A stretch of 64,000 nt of DNA from Pseudomonas rhizophila (GCF_003033885.1 NZ_CP024081.1:556956-620955); one strand, 5' to 3'. Positions 48,124-57,829 are shown, numbered from the stretch's first letter. The notes: generated from the letters alone by a model not told the origin. Translations and numbers: made by a program.

Positions 48124-50037
48124 ATGTCCGTACGACGCACACGCAAAGACGATGGCAGCCAATGGACAGTTGCGGACAGCCGCAGTGTTTACGGGATCCG
48201 CCATTGGGGGGCCGGGTATTTCGCGATCAATGACGCCGGTCGCGTCGAAGTCCGTCCGAACGGTCCAGGCAGTTCGCCCATCGACCTGTTCGAGCAAGTC
48301 GACCAGTTGCGCCAGAGCGGCCTGTCGCTGCCCTTGCTGGTGCGCTTCCCCGACATCCTGCAAGACCGCGTGCGCCAGCTCACCGGTGCGTTCGACAGCA
48401 ACATAGCGCGCCTGGAATACCAGAGCCAGTACACCGCGCTCTATCCGATCAAGGTCAACCAGCAGGAAGCGGTGATCGAAAACATCATCGCCACCCAGAA
48501 CGTTTCCATCGGTCTTGAGGCCGGCTCCAAGCCCGAGCTGCTGGCGGTGCTGGCCCTGGCGCCCAAGGGCGGGACTATCGTCTGCAACGGTTACAAGGAC
48601 CGCGAGTTCATTCGCCTGGCGCTGATGGGCCAGAAACTGGGCCATAACGTCTTCATCGTGATCGAGAAAGAATCCGAAGTCGGCCTGGTGATCGAAGAAG
48701 CCGCGTCGCTCAAGGTCAAGCCACAGGTCGGCCTGCGGGTACGCCTGTCGTCCCTGGCGTCGAGCAAGTGGGCCGATACCGGTGGCGAAAAGTCCAAGTT
48801 CGGCTTGTCTGCCGCGCAACTGCTGTCGGTGGTCGAGCGCTTCCGCGCCGCTGGCCTGGATCAGGGCATCCGCCTGCTGCATTTCCACATGGGCTCGCAG
48901 ATCGCCAACCTGGCGGACTACCAGCATGGCTTCAAGGAAGCGATCCGCTACTACGGTGAGCTGCGCAACCTCGGCCTGCCGGTGGATCACATCGATGTTG
49001 GCGGTGGCCTGGGCGTGGACTACGACGGTACGCACTCGCGCAATGCCAGTTCGATCAACTACGACATGGACGATTACGCCGGTGTCGTGGTTGGCATGCT
49101 CAAGGAGTTCTGCGATGCCCAGAGCCTGCCGCATCCGCACATCTTCTCGGAAAGTGGTCGCTCCCTGACCGCCCACCACGCGATGCTGGTGGTGCAGGTG
49201 ACCGACGTCGAGAAGCACCACGACGACGTGCCGGTGATCGAAAACAAGGAAAGCCTGCCGGAGACCGTGCAGTGGCTGGTTGACCTGCTGGGCCCGACCG
49301 ATATCGAGATGGTCACCGAGACCTACTGGCGCGCCACCCACTACATGAGTGACGTGGCCGCCCAGTACGCCGACGGCAAGCTGACCCTGGCGGAAAAAGC
49401 CCTGGCCGAGCAGTGCTACTTCGCGGTGTGCCGTCGCCTGCATAACTCGTTGAAGGCCCGCCAGCGCTCCCACCGTCAGGTGCTGGATGAGCTCAACGAC
49501 AAGCTCGCCGACAAGTACATCTGCAACTTCTCGGTGTTCCAGAGCCTGCCGGACACCTGGGCCATCGGTCAGGTGCTGCCGATCCTGCCGCTGCATCGCC
49601 TCGATGAAGAGCCGTTGCGCCGCGCCGTGCTGCAAGACCTGACCTGCGACTCCGACGGCAAGATCAAGCAGTACGTCGACGAGCAGAGCATCGAAACCAG
49701 CCTGCCGGTGCATTCCCTCAATCCGGGCGAAGATTACCTGTTGGGCATCTTCCTGGTGGGTGCCTACCAGGAAATCCTTGGCGACATGCACAACCTGTTC
49801 GGTGACACCGACTCGGTGAACATCTACCAGAATGCCGACGGCAGCGTGTACCACGCCGGTATCGAAACCCACGACACCATCGAAGACATGCTGCGCTACG
49901 TGCACCTGTCGCCGGAGGAGTTGATGACCCACTACCGCGACAAATGCGCCAGCGCCCGTATCAGCGCCGCGGAACGCACCCAGTTCCTGGATGCCCTGCG
50001 CCTGGGGTTGACGCGGTCGTCCTACCTGTCTTCCTGA
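48124..50037 (+). CDS. speA: Biosynthetic arginine decarboxylase
   Basis: 637 residues, with AGGGGA before the ATG. It belongs to the large PLP-dependent type III decarboxylases: the pyridoxal lysine is in [16 protein letters not shown], the phosphate loop in [17 protein letters not shown] and the C-terminal active-site region after [15 protein letters not shown]. It converts arginine to agmatine, the first step to putrescine. A 16-base-pair hairpin follows. The gene carries a separate promoter probably in 47986-48110; no operon partner is seen. Length is normal. Confidence 0.97.
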   Translation: MSVRRTRKDDGSQWTVADSRSVYGIRHWGAGYFAINDAGRVEVRPNGPGSSPIDLFEQVDQLRQSGLSLPLLVRFPDILQDRVRQLTGAFDSNIARLEYQSQYTALYPIKVNQQEAVIENIIATQNVSIGLEAGSKPELLAVLALAPKGGTIVCNGYKDREFIRLALMGQKLGHNVFIVIEKESEVGLVIEEAASLKVKPQVGLRVRLSSLASSKWADTGGEKSKFGLSAAQLLSVVERFRAAGLDQGIRLLHFHMGSQIANLADYQHGFKEAIRYYGELRNLGLPVDHIDVGGGLGVDYDGTHSRNASSINYDMDDYAGVVVGMLKEFCDAQSLPHPHIFSESGRSLTAHHAMLVVQVTDVEKHHDDVPVIENKESLPETVQWLVDLLGPTDIEMVTETYWRATHYMSDVAAQYADGKLTLAEKALAEQCYFAVCRRLHNSLKARQRSHRQVLDELNDKLADKYICNFSVFQSLPDTWAIGQVLPILPLHRLDEEPLRRAVLQDLTCDSDGKIKQYVDEQSIETSLPVHSLNPGEDYLLGIFLVGAYQEILGDMHNLFGDTDSVNIYQNADGSVYHAGIETHDTIEDMLRYVHLSPEELMTHYRDKCASARISAAERTQFLDALRLGLTRSSYLSS

Positions 50038-50047
50038 TGGCGGCCTG

Positions 50048-50119
50048 AACGCCCTCCGGGACTGTCAGAAAATACACCGTGTGCTGCGGGTTTTTTCGGA
50101 TAGTCCCGGAGGGCGTTTT
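50048..50119 (+). terminator. Terminator after speA
   Basis: A perfect 16-base stem AACGCCCTCCGGGACT (50048-50063) / AGTCCCGGAGGGCGTT (50102-50117) followed by TTT ATTT. The loop is 38 bases, longer than usual. It lies 10 bases after the speA stop. Confidence 0.85.
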
Positions 50120-50271
50120 TATTTGTGCCGCGGTTATTTCCGAACACTGGTGCATTTAACCGGTGGTGTCCTTATTTCGTGTAGTCCCTTTCCTAACTTG
50201 TACTTGGGCTCTCTACTCGGCCATGGCTCTCAGCGAGAATCCTCAGCCGCCCCTCCTGTAGAGAAACGCCG

Positions 50272-51588
50272 ATGTCCGATCCAGCCAGCGAGCCGTCATT
50301 TCGTCTGGAGATAGCCGGTCTGCCCGAATCCTTTGTTGTCGTGGCCTTCACGGGCAGCGAAGCCATCAGCGAACCCTTTGTCTTTGATGTGGAGCTGTTG
50401 ATCGGCGATACGCCCCTGGACCTTGCCGGGTTGCTCTACCGCAGCGTCTGGTTGAGTTTCGACGCTGGAGGGCGGGGCATCCATGGGCAGATTCACGAGC
50501 TTGTCCAGCATCGTCAGGGCGCTGGTTGCCGGGTACGCATCGGGCCGAAGCTGGCGTGCCTGGCGCAACGATTCAGCCAGCGGGTGTTCAGTGCCCGCTC
50601 AGTGCCGCAAATCATTCGCCAGGTGCTCAAGGCCCACGGCATTGCCGGACGCCAGGTGTGCCTGGCTTTGAGTGGCGATTATCCGCTGCGCGATTTCTGT
50701 ACCCAATATCGGGAGTCAGATCTGCAATTTCTCCAACGCGTGTGCGCCGAGGCGGGCATTTACTTCCATTTCGAGCAGGCTCGGGATGGGCATTGTCTGG
50801 TTTTTGCTGACAGCACGGACGATTCCCTGCCCGATGGCGAGACGTTTTACAGGCTCGAGGGAACGGCTCCGGCGGTGCGCAACTGGCGTGTACAAAGCGA
50901 TGTTTCGGGGGAGCAGGTAGCCTTGGGCCGCAGCGATCTGATGGGGCTGCATTGCGGCCGGACGCTGTCGCTGGCAGGGCACCCTGTCGAAGGCTGGAAC
51001 CAGCCCTGGCTGTTGACGAAAGTCGAGCATCGCGCGCAGGCCGGCGTGTATGGCAACCATTTTCGCGCCATTCCTGCGGGATGGCCGTTCGTGGCGACCG
51101 GGGTTGCGGCAAAACCTCGCATGCTGAGTCGGCAGCGCGGCTGGGTGGTCACGGTCGATGAGCCGCAGATGCAGGTGGCGGGGCGAGTGGCGGTGCAGTT
51201 CGACTGGGTCTATCAGGGGGAGGGAGCCAGTCCCAGTCATTGCTGGCTGCCGTTGGCCCCTGAGCTGGCCGCTTGGGGGCACGCCATTGGCAAGGGCTCC
51301 GAGGTGCTGGTGAGTTTTATCGAGGGCGACCCGGACCGTCCATTGATCAGCGCACTGCTCGACGCGCCGGCATCTCGGGAAGACGCGGATGAATCCCCCC
51401 TGAGTGAAACGTCCCAACCAGTCCATGAGGGCTCTGGCTTCGACCCGCTTCTGTTGGCGGCGATCCAGAGTGCCGAGCCGTTGGTGTTGTTGTGTCTGTT
51501 GCCCGGAGGCGGCAGCTTCAACCCCTGTAGCCAGCCGTTGTGCACCTGCCGCATGCTCACGCAGCTTGGCGCGGGCGCTGCTCCATGA
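50272..51588 (+). CDS. Short VgrG/Pvc8-family spike protein
   Basis: 438 residues, shorter than a full VgrG (usually over 600). The gp27-like base is residues ~1-290 (SLEIAG-type start FRLEIAGLPESFVVVAF, LQFLQRVCAEAGIYFHFE) and the gp5-like OB domain residues ~290-365 (GWVVTVDEPQMQVAGRVAVQ, WGHAIGKGSEVLVSFIEGDP, DRPLISALLDAP). The beta-helical needle is absent and is replaced by a 70-residue tail with a hydrophobic run and four cysteines (GGGSFNPCSQPLCTCRM). VgrGs form the type VI secretion spike and carry effectors. No other type VI gene is in the window. The stop overlaps the DUF4123 start by 4 bases. Confidence 0.88.
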   Translation: MSDPASEPSFRLEIAGLPESFVVVAFTGSEAISEPFVFDVELLIGDTPLDLAGLLYRSVWLSFDAGGRGIHGQIHELVQHRQGAGCRVRIGPKLACLAQRFSQRVFSARSVPQIIRQVLKAHGIAGRQVCLALSGDYPLRDFCTQYRESDLQFLQRVCAEAGIYFHFEQARDGHCLVFADSTDDSLPDGETFYRLEGTAPAVRNWRVQSDVSGEQVALGRSDLMGLHCGRTLSLAGHPVEGWNQPWLLTKVEHRAQAGVYGNHFRAIPAGWPFVATGVAAKPRMLSRQRGWVVTVDEPQMQVAGRVAVQFDWVYQGEGASPSHCWLPLAPELAAWGHAIGKGSEVLVSFIEGDPDRPLISALLDAPASREDADESPLSETSQPVHEGSGFDPLLLAAIQSAEPLVLLCLLPGGGSFNPCSQPLCTCRMLTQLGAGAAP

Positions 51589-52382
51589 ATGCTGCCGCCA
51601 TGTCTGCATCAGCGCCGCAATGGCTGCTGCTCGACGTACCCGGTGCGCCGGACACCGCGCAGCGTTTGCAGGAGCAGTTCGCCGAGATCCGGCGCTTTGC
51701 CTTGTTCGAAGGCACCGAATTGCACGGGCTGAGGGAGCATGGTCCGTTGCTGGTGGATTTGCAGCAATCGCCGGCACTGGCCAGCCTGTGTCACCTGGAT
51801 GCCGGCGCCTGGCCGGGGCTGTTGTTGGTCAGCCGAGCGTCAGAGGCGCAATTACTGGCGCATCTGCGGCGTATGTTGACGGTGACGTTAGGCCTGCATC
51901 ACAAGGCCTTGCTGAACTATTACAACCCTCACACGGCCAGTTATTTCTTCGACGGTTGCGATCCTCGGGAACTCAGTTGCTGGCTGGGGCCGATCAGCCT
52001 GGTGCGCTGGTTCGGCGGGACCTGGGGCGACAGGACCATCGGCAGCCAGGGCTGGCAGCAACTCTGCAATCCGGGGCTGGCAGTACCGGCACTGGAAAAT
52101 GAACACAGCCTCAGCGACTGGCAGCAAAGTCAGTTGCAGCGATGTCTGCTGGAACGCCACGTCTGGCAGTGGTCATGTTCTACCGGACGGGATTTCCGCC
52201 TGCTCTGGGAGGACTTGCAGCAAGGGCTGACCCTGGGGTTCACCGAACGACCGGTACTCGATGACTGGTTATGGCTGCGCCTGCAATACCCCAATGCCCG
52301 ACCCGTGCCGGGGCTCAAAGGCGGTTCGCAGCGCGAACGCCTGGATCACCTGCGGCGGCTGTGGCAGGACAATCAAGGTTGA
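51585..52382 (+). CDS. DUF4123 adaptor (type VI effector chaperone)
   Basis: 265 residues from the ATG at 51585, in ATGA overlap with the vgrG gene. DUF4123 features include QWLLLDVPGAP at the start, LLNYYNPHTASYFFDG and LLVDLQQSPALASL. Family members (Tap/TEC) load a cargo effector on the partner VgrG. Here the next ORF is the MATE pump on the opposite strand with only 5 bases between stops, so no effector gene follows; the cargo may be lost, be elsewhere, or the VgrG tail may be the cargo. Confidence 0.87.
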   Translation: MNAAAMSASAPQWLLLDVPGAPDTAQRLQEQFAEIRRFALFEGTELHGLREHGPLLVDLQQSPALASLCHLDAGAWPGLLLVSRASEAQLLAHLRRMLTVTLGLHHKALLNYYNPHTASYFFDGCDPRELSCWLGPISLVRWFGGTWGDRTIGSQGWQQLCNPGLAVPALENEHSLSDWQQSQLQRCLLERHVWQWSCSTGRDFRLLWEDLQQGLTLGFTERPVLDDWLWLRLQYPNARPVPGLKGGSQRERLDHLRRLWQDNQG

Positions 52383-52387
52383 AAAGG

Positions 52388-53737
52388 TCAATGGGCGCCG
52401 GCACCGAACCAGCTATCGCGCTGTTGCATGCGCCAGGCGAAAGCACCCAGGGTCAGGCTGCGCAAAGCCATGAACAGCAAGAAAGTGATCCACAGCCCGT
52501 GGTTGCCCAGCGCTTGCAGTACCCAGGCAAACGGCGACACCAGCAACAGGGTCAACAGCATGCCGTTGCGCATTTCCCTGGCACGAGTGGCGCCGATGAA
52601 CAGGCCATCGAGCAAATAACTCCAGACCGCAATCAACGGCAGCGCTGCCAGGTAAGGCAGGTAGCGGTAAGCGGTGTCGCGCACGTCCGGAATATCGGTC
52701 TGCATATCGATGAACAGGTGGCCGGCGAGCAGAAACAGTAAGGCAAACCCCACGCTGGCAATCAATGACCATCCGCAGGCCACCACCAGCGAGCGGCGCA
52801 GGGCCAGGCGGTCGCGGGCGCCGATGGCGTGACCGCACAGCGCTTCGACGGCATGGGCCAGACCGTCCAGGGCGTGGGCTGTCAGCAGCAGACCATTGAG
52901 CAGCAGCGCGTTGGCTGCCACGGTCGCATCCCCCAGACGCGCGCCTTGCACCGTGATCAGGAAGAACACCGCTTGCAGCGCCAGGCTGCGAATGAAAATG
53001 TCCCGGTTCACCGCCAGCAACGGACGCCAGCTTTGCCACACCCCCAGGGCCGCCCAGGCGATCTGCCCCGGCCAGGCCCGCAGCGTGTTGCGCGCCAGGA
53101 TCAGACCGACCAGGGCGCCGGTCCACTCGGCAATCACCGACGCCCGGGCCGAACCGGTCACGCCCCAGTCCAGGCCGATCACGAACCACAGGTTCAGGGC
53201 GATGTTCACCAGGTTGGTCACCAGCAGGATCGCCAACGGCGCCCGGGCATTCTGAGCACCGAGAAACCAGCCCACCAGCGCATAACTGGCCAGCGCCGCT
53301 GGCAAGCCAAACAGCCGGGTGTGGAAAAAGTCCCGGGTCAACTGCTCAAGCTCGGCGGATGGCTGCATGAAATGCAACGCCACGCCACTCAACGGCACGC
53401 CGACCGCCCCCAGCACCAGCGCCAACCCCATCGCCAGCAGCAGACCTTGCAGCAGCACCTGCCTCAACGCCGCTCCATCCCCACGCCCGGCTGCCTGGGC
53501 GGCGAACCCGGTGGTGCCCATGCGCAAGAAACCCATGGCCCAGGCCAGCACCGTATACAAACTCGCCCCGACCGCCACCGCGCCTAACTGATGGGCATGG
53601 GGCAAGTGGCCGATGACGGTGCTGTCCACCAGTGCCACCAGCGGCACGGAAATGTTCGAGAGAATCATCGGCGCGGCCAGCGCCCATACCCGGCGGTGGG
53701 TAAGACGGTCGCGCCAGTCGGTGATCAGGTTGGACAT
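52388..53737 (-). CDS. MATE family efflux transporter (DinF-like)
   Basis: 449 residues from the ATG at 53737 (MSNLITDWRDRLTHRRVWAL), with a perfect AAGGAG upstream. Twelve helices are visible. Typical MATE motifs include APMILSNISVPLVALVDSTV, AWAMGFLRMGTTGFAAQAAG and VAANALLLNGLLLTAHALDG. DinF-type pumps exchange Na+ or H+ for cationic drugs or, in some cases, organic acids. The gene faces the DUF4123 gene with a 5-base gap between stops. Nothing marks the substrate. Confidence 0.93.
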   Translation of the reverse strand: MSNLITDWRDRLTHRRVWALAAPMILSNISVPLVALVDSTVIGHLPHAHQLGAVAVGASLYTVLAWAMGFLRMGTTGFAAQAAGRGDGAALRQVLLQGLLLAMGLALVLGAVGVPLSGVALHFMQPSAELEQLTRDFFHTRLFGLPAALASYALVGWFLGAQNARAPLAILLVTNLVNIALNLWFVIGLDWGVTGSARASVIAEWTGALVGLILARNTLRAWPGQIAWAALGVWQSWRPLLAVNRDIFIRSLALQAVFFLITVQGARLGDATVAANALLLNGLLLTAHALDGLAHAVEALCGHAIGARDRLALRRSLVVACGWSLIASVGFALLFLLAGHLFIDMQTDIPDVRDTAYRYLPYLAALPLIAVWSYLLDGLFIGATRAREMRNGMLLTLLLVSPFAWVLQALGNHGLWITFLLFMALRSLTLGAFAWRMQQRDSWFGAGAH

Positions 53738-53779
53738 GCGAGCTCCTTGGCGGAGCGCGATTGTAGCGGGTTCTCGCAT

Positions 53780-53829
53780 GATCGTTCTCATGCTCCGCGT
53801 GGGAATGCCTCTAGGGACGCTCCGCGTTC
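53780..53829. repeat. Pseudomonas interspersed repeat (ATGCTCCGCGTGGGAATGCC type)
   Basis: TCTCATGCTCCGCGTGGGAA followed by GGGACGCTCCGCGTTC resembles a family of interspersed palindromes common in pseudomonads, whose full form is roughly GTTCCCACGCTCCGCGTGGG. The copy is imperfect. It is recognised from memory of the motif, so the family name is not given. Confidence 0.5.
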
Positions 53830-53842
53830 GATCTCAAAAAAC

Positions 53843-53934
53843 TCTGTGGGAGCAAGGCTTGCCCGCGATGAAGATGACGCGGTCTTTCAGGGCGCCGAGG
53901 CGCCTGTATCGCGAGCAAGCTTTGCTCCCACACA
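53843..53934. repeat. REPIN, GCAAGGCTTGCCCGC variant
   Basis: Direct (GTGGGAGCAAGGCTTGCCCG near 53846) and inverse (CGCGAGCAAGCTTTGCTCCC near 53910-53929) REPs with about 37 bases between. Same subtype as the one at 3698. It lies between the small membrane gene and the MATE gene. Confidence 0.85.
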
Positions 53935-53946
53935 GTGCTCTCGGCC

Positions 53947-54240
53947 CTAGTGAATGATCCAGCTCAACAACCACAACCCCAGCACCAACCAGATAATGCC
54001 CAGGATGATCGATGCCCGCATGAAGGCGCGGATTGCCGAGTACAGCAGCATCAGCCCGAGGATCAGCGCAATGATGCTGATGATCGAGGTGTCCATGCCC
54101 AGTGTGCGCGACAGGCCATCGACAAAGTTGCCGCCAGCATTGGCCAGGGTGTTGAACAGGCCGCTGAGCAGGTCGACGATAAACCGGATCACCGAACCGA
54201 GCGCCTGGCCGAGCCATTCGAAAAAGCTTTCTACCTGCAT
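53947..54240 (-). CDS. Small membrane protein of unknown function
   Basis: 97 residues. An amphipathic N-terminal part (ESFFEWLGQALGSVIRFIVD) and two membrane helices (SIISIIALILGLMLLYSAIR and IILGIIWLVLGLWLLSWII) are seen. Glycine spacing and the short loop RAFMRAS between helices resemble a helical hairpin. I do not recognise the family. The gene stands alone, between a REPIN and a divergent MazG-like gene; the AGGA about 11 bases upstream supports translation. A real gene is likely because the protein is regular and hydrophobic, with no overlapping gene. Confidence 0.7.
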   Translation of the reverse strand: MQVESFFEWLGQALGSVIRFIVDLLSGLFNTLANAGGNFVDGLSRTLGMDTSIISIIALILGLMLLYSAIRAFMRASIILGIIWLVLGLWLLSWIIH

Positions 54241-54404
54241 GTGTACATCCTGATGAGAGAGATCGGAATCGAGCCTTGGGCTTCTGGTTGTAAGAGCGGC
54301 TGAAGGCCAAGATCGTTCGATTATGGGGCAAAACGCCGCTTCGTACCGAGACGCTTGCCTTCCCTCGTCATCCCCCCGAAGCTATGCGCATTCAGGAGAC
54401 CCCG

Positions 54405-54710
54405 ATGAACCTTGTTGAACTGACCGAACGCCTGCATGCCATTCGTGACCGTAACAATTGGCGGCAATTTCACAGCCCGAAAAACCTCGCCATGGCCGCC
54501 AGTGTGGAAATGGCCGAACTGGTGGAGATTTTCCAGTGGCTGACCGAGGACCAGTCGCGCCAGTTGCCGGCGGACAAGCTGGCCCACGCTGGGCAGGAAG
54601 TCGGTGACATTGTGTTGTACCTGTTGCTGCTGTGCAGCGAGCTGGGGTTGGATATGGAGGCTGTGGTGCGCAGCAAGCTGGCCGACAGCGAGCGGCGGTT
54701 CGGCCAATGA
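54405..54710 (+). CDS. MazG-like nucleotide pyrophosphohydrolase
   Basis: 101 residues from the ATG at 54405, with AGGAG 7 bases upstream. The all-alpha NTP pyrophosphatase motifs are FHSPKNLAMAASVEMAELVE (ExxE metal site) and AGQEVGDIVLYLLLLC (ExxD). Members of this group are dCTPase-like and clean the nucleotide pool. It overlaps the cmoM start by 4 bases and so is cotranslated. Confidence 0.92.
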   Translation: MNLVELTERLHAIRDRNNWRQFHSPKNLAMAASVEMAELVEIFQWLTEDQSRQLPADKLAHAGQEVGDIVLYLLLLCSELGLDMEAVVRSKLADSERRFGQ

Positions 54711-55456
54711 GCGATCGCCATTTCGATCAGCTCGCCACGCGCTTTGCTGAAAAAATCTACGGTGGGGCCAAAGGTGCGATCCGCCTGGCGGTGCTGCAGG
54801 CCGATCTGCTTGAAGCCTTGCCTGAGCGTCCGTTGCGTGTGTTGGACATAGGCGCCGGCTTGGGCCACATGTCGTTGTGGCTGGCCGAGCGCGGCCATCA
54901 GGTGACCTTGGCCGAACCAGCCGAGCCCATGCTCGAAGGTGCCCGTCAGCGATTCGCCGATGCCGGTCAGAGCGCAACGTTCATTCAGGCACCGTGGCAG
55001 GCGCTGCCCGACCAGCTCACTGAGCCTTACGACCTGGTGCTGTGCCACGCGGTGCTGGAATGGCTGGCCGAACCCCATGCGATCCTGCCGGTGCTGCATC
55101 AACTCACGGTTCCGGGCGGCTGGTTGTCCCTGGCGTTCTACAACCGCGACGCGCTGGTTTATCGCAACCTGCTCAAGGGGCATTTTCGCAAGTTGCGCAA
55201 AAATGACATGGCCGGTGAAAAACAGAGCCTGACCCCGCAACAACCCCTTGATCCGCGGGAATTGGCGGCGCAACTTGAAGGCGTGTGGCAGGTCGAAACT
55301 CAAAGTGGCGTGCGGGTTTTCCATGACTACATGCCGGTGGAGTTCCAGGGCCGCGTGGAGCTGGCGCAGTTGCTGGAGATGGAGCTGGCTCACCGCCGCC
55401 ATCCGGCGTTTGCCGGGTTGGGGCGTTATCTGCACTGGGTCTGCCGTCCCCTCTGA
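54707..55456 (+). CDS. cmoM: tRNA 5-carboxymethoxyuridine methyltransferase CmoM (SmtA)
   Basis: 249 residues from the ATG at 54707. The opening [20 protein letters not shown] is characteristic of CmoM; the S-adenosylmethionine loop is [20 protein letters not shown] with [12 protein letters not shown] as the second acidic motif. [16 protein letters not shown] and [19 protein letters not shown] follow as in the E. coli protein. It methylates cmo5U34 of tRNA, giving mcmo5U34. It overlaps the MazG-like gene by 4 bases. A DUF4136 lipoprotein gene follows 25 bases later on the same strand. Confidence 0.92.
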   Translation: MSDRHFDQLATRFAEKIYGGAKGAIRLAVLQADLLEALPERPLRVLDIGAGLGHMSLWLAERGHQVTLAEPAEPMLEGARQRFADAGQSATFIQAPWQALPDQLTEPYDLVLCHAVLEWLAEPHAILPVLHQLTVPGGWLSLAFYNRDALVYRNLLKGHFRKLRKNDMAGEKQSLTPQQPLDPRELAAQLEGVWQVETQSGVRVFHDYMPVEFQGRVELAQLLEMELAHRRHPAFAGLGRYLHWVCRPL

Positions 55457-55481
55457 TCTGAAAGAGCAATCGGAGCGCGAA

Positions 55482-56099
55482 ATGAAAGGTCGTTCAGGGT
55501 TGTTGGTGTTGTGCCTGGGACTGGCTGCCTGCCAGGGCAGCAACCCGTATGTCGCCACGTCTAACCCGCTGCCACCGGCGCCGCCGCAGGCCGCCACGGT
55601 ATTTGACCGCAGCGCTTACCCCGCGCCACCCCGTGACTACGGGCGCTATCGCAGTTGGGCCTGGCTCAACGGGCGACTGCCACCGGGCACCGCTTGGGCG
55701 GACTCGGCCCAGGTGGCTGAAGCGGTGAGCAACGCCCTGGATCAACGCGGCCTGCGTCCATTGCATGACAACCGCCCGGCCGACCTGTTCGTCAGTGCCG
55801 ACCTGCGCCTGGAAACGCGCGTGCGTCAGGTTCGGGACGACTATGATTCCGGTTACTACGGCGGCTATAACCGTTACGACCGCTACGGCCCCGGCTATGG
55901 CATGTATCACTCGGTGCCGGTGGTGCGCACTTATCGGGAGCAGGTCGTGGTGGTGCGAGTGGACCTGTTCGATGCCCGTAATGGTCAGCCGGTGTGGAGC
56001 GCCAGCGCCGAGACCAGCCAGCGCGGCAGTCAGAGCGCGCGCACCGATGCCATTCGCGAAGCGGTGGAAAAAGCCCTGTCGGCTTATCCTCCAAGTTGA
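55482..56099 (+). CDS. DUF4136 lipoprotein
   Basis: 205 residues. A lipoprotein signal ends in the lipobox CLGLAAC (Cys about residue 17). The DUF4136 body has [17 protein letters not shown] near the start and [19 protein letters not shown] near the end, with a Tyr/Gly/Asp-rich loop ([18 protein letters not shown]) between. Such lipoproteins are outer-membrane anchored and of unknown role. A second DUF4136 gene follows after 20 bases, and the two proteins share the WxW and VWxxxxE patterns, so they look like diverged copies. Confidence 0.88.
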   Translation: MKGRSGLLVLCLGLAACQGSNPYVATSNPLPPAPPQAATVFDRSAYPAPPRDYGRYRSWAWLNGRLPPGTAWADSAQVAEAVSNALDQRGLRPLHDNRPADLFVSADLRLETRVRQVRDDYDSGYYGGYNRYDRYGPGYGMYHSVPVVRTYREQVVVVRVDLFDARNGQPVWSASAETSQRGSQSARTDAIREAVEKALSAYPPS

Positions 56100-56119
56100 T
56101 TACGCAACGGAGAAAAACC

Positions 56120-56677
56120 ATGTTTCGCCGTATCGCTCTACTGGCTTTTACCCTGTTGCTCGGCGCCTGTGCGGGTACCCCGGTCAACCACGACTTTGAC
56201 ACCAGCCGGGATTTCTCGGCTTACCGCAGCTGGAGCTGGAAAGAGCCGGCGCTGCAATATCGCCCCGATGATCCGCGCATCAAGAGCGACCTGACCGAAC
56301 AGCGGATCCGTCAGGCGGTTGCCGATCAACTCGACCAGCGCGGTCTGCGCCCGGCCCAGGCTGGCGGGCGAGGGGATGTGATGGTCCAGGCCTACCTGAT
56401 CGTCGAGGATCGCCAGCAACAGATCACGACCAACTACGGCGGTGGTTGGGGCAGCCCTTGGAATGGCTATTGGGGCGGGCCGATGTACAACGAAACCCGC
56501 AACATCAGCTACAAGGTCGCCACGGTGCAGATTGACCTGCTCGATGGCAAGGACGGCAAGCTGGTGTGGCGTGGCAGTGATGAACGAATGCTCAGCAACT
56601 CGCCCAATCCGACGGATCGCAGCACCGCAGTGCGTGAGACGGTTGCGCGGATCCTGGCGAACTATCCGCCGCGGTAG
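56120..56677 (+). CDS. DUF4136 lipoprotein, second copy
   Basis: 185 residues from the ATG at 56120, with GGAGAAAAACC as ribosome site. The lipobox is LLLGACAG (Cys about residue 17). DUF4136 features are [33 protein letters not shown] and VQIDLLDGKDGKLVWRGSDE. Same family as the upstream gene. Function is unknown. It ends the cmoM-DUF4136-DUF4136 run, and a REP array follows. Confidence 0.9.
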   Translation: MFRRIALLAFTLLLGACAGTPVNHDFDTSRDFSAYRSWSWKEPALQYRPDDPRIKSDLTEQRIRQAVADQLDQRGLRPAQAGGRGDVMVQAYLIVEDRQQQITTNYGGGWGSPWNGYWGGPMYNETRNISYKVATVQIDLLDGKDGKLVWRGSDERMLSNSPNPTDRSTAVRETVARILANYPPR

Positions 56678-56708
56678 GCGGACTCAGCATCGACGCCAAC
56701 TGACCCAC

Positions 56709-56945
56709 CGCTATCGCGAGCAGGCTCGCTCCCACAGGGGATTTGTGTCGCACGCAGGCCCCATGAACGCCCGAGAACCCATGTGGAAGCGAGTCTGCTC
56801 GCGATGACGGCGGCCCATTCAACATCGATGCAAGCTGACCCACCGCTATCGCGAGCAGGCTCGCTCCCACAGGGGATTTGTTTCGAACGCAGGCCCCATG
56901 AACGCCCGAGAACCCATGTGGGAGCGAGCCTGCTCGCGATAGCCA
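56709..56945. repeat. Tandem REP/REPIN array
   Basis: Four REPs alternate in orientation: inverse at 56709-56738, direct with mismatches at 56781-56809, inverse at 56843-56873 and direct at 56916-56945. The spacers (GATTTGT...CGCACGCAGGCCCC and CAAGCTGACCCACCG) are nearly the same, so a unit of about 135 bases was duplicated. It fills the 295 bases between a DUF4136 gene and the MaoC gene; no gene is seen. Confidence 0.88.
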
Positions 56946-56972
56946 TCGCACATTCAACAAAGATGCCGGTCC

Positions 56973-57827
56973 TCAGCCAGCCGGCCGCCAGCTCCCCACC
57001 ATATGCTCCAACTCCCCCGAACCGATCAATCGCAAGTCCCCACTGGACCCCGCGGCACTCGCCAGCAGTGTCACTTCGCTGGGCAGGCGCACCGGCTTCT
57101 TGAAGGTGACATCGATCTCGACGTTGGCATCGGGCAAGTGTTCGTCCAGCGCCGCCAGGGTCCTGGCCTTGTTCCACAGGCCGTGGGCGATGGCGGTAGG
57201 GAAGCCGAACAGCCGGGCGCTGAGGCCGCTCAGGTGGATCGGGTTGTAATCGCCGGACACCTTGGCATATTGCCGGCCAATGTCAGCCGGCGCGGTCCAG
57301 TGCGCCACTTCAGTCAATGCCTGAATCTCTTGCAGCGGCTCTTCCACCAACGCGCCGTCAAGCTGGACGCCCTTGCAAAGCATCTGGCTCTCGGCCTCCC
57401 ACAACGGCCCCAATTGATCATCGATGCGTGTCACGAGGTCGAACACCGCGCCCTTGGGGTGAGCTTGCAGATTCTGCACGTTGACGCGAGCCTGCACTTG
57501 GCTGACCCCGCCCATGGGCCGCAGTACACGGATGCGATTGCTCAAGTGGATCAGCCCCAGCAACGGGAACGGAAAGTCCCGGGCGGTGAGCAATTGCATC
57601 TGCAGGGCAAACGCCAGTACGTGGGGGTAGGTCGGCGGCAGCAGTCCGTTTTCGGCAAAACCGCAGACTTTGCGATAGGCCGCCAGGCGTTGCGGATCGA
57701 CCTGTATCACTTGGCGCAGTCCGTCCTGGGGCAAGGTTTTTCCAGTGACCTTGCGCCGTGTCGCGGCTTTCACGTACAGCGAGGACATACCGGGCGCGGC
57801 GTTTACTTCATGCCATTGGATCGTCAT
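56973..57827 (-). CDS. MaoC-like dehydratase/hydratase
   Basis: 284 residues from the ATG at 57827; an earlier ATG at 57833 overlaps the fabG stop as ATGA but the GGGAG ribosome site is better placed for 57827. The hot-dog fold signature ends in YAKVSGDYNPIHLSGLSARL and FGFPTAIAHGLWNKARTLAA, carrying the catalytic Asp/His pair of R-hydratases. An N-terminal half (APADI before it) is a second, degenerate hot-dog domain. It hydrates enoyl-thioesters. The next gene upstream is a FabG-like reductase, and a thiolase is divergent, so the cluster handles beta-oxidation or a modified fatty acid. Confidence 0.88.
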   Translation of the reverse strand: MTIQWHEVNAAPGMSSLYVKAATRRKVTGKTLPQDGLRQVIQVDPQRLAAYRKVCGFAENGLLPPTYPHVLAFALQMQLLTARDFPFPLLGLIHLSNRIRVLRPMGGVSQVQARVNVQNLQAHPKGAVFDLVTRIDDQLGPLWEAESQMLCKGVQLDGALVEEPLQEIQALTEVAHWTAPADIGRQYAKVSGDYNPIHLSGLSARLFGFPTAIAHGLWNKARTLAALDEHLPDANVEIDVTFKKPVRLPSEVTLLASAAGSSGDLRLIGSGELEHMVGSWRPAG

Positions 57828-57829
57828 GG

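Noticed and set aside
48109..49932. 607-codon minus-strand frame over speA
   Set aside because: Antisense to speA; Gln/Arg/Val-rich with no recognisable domain.
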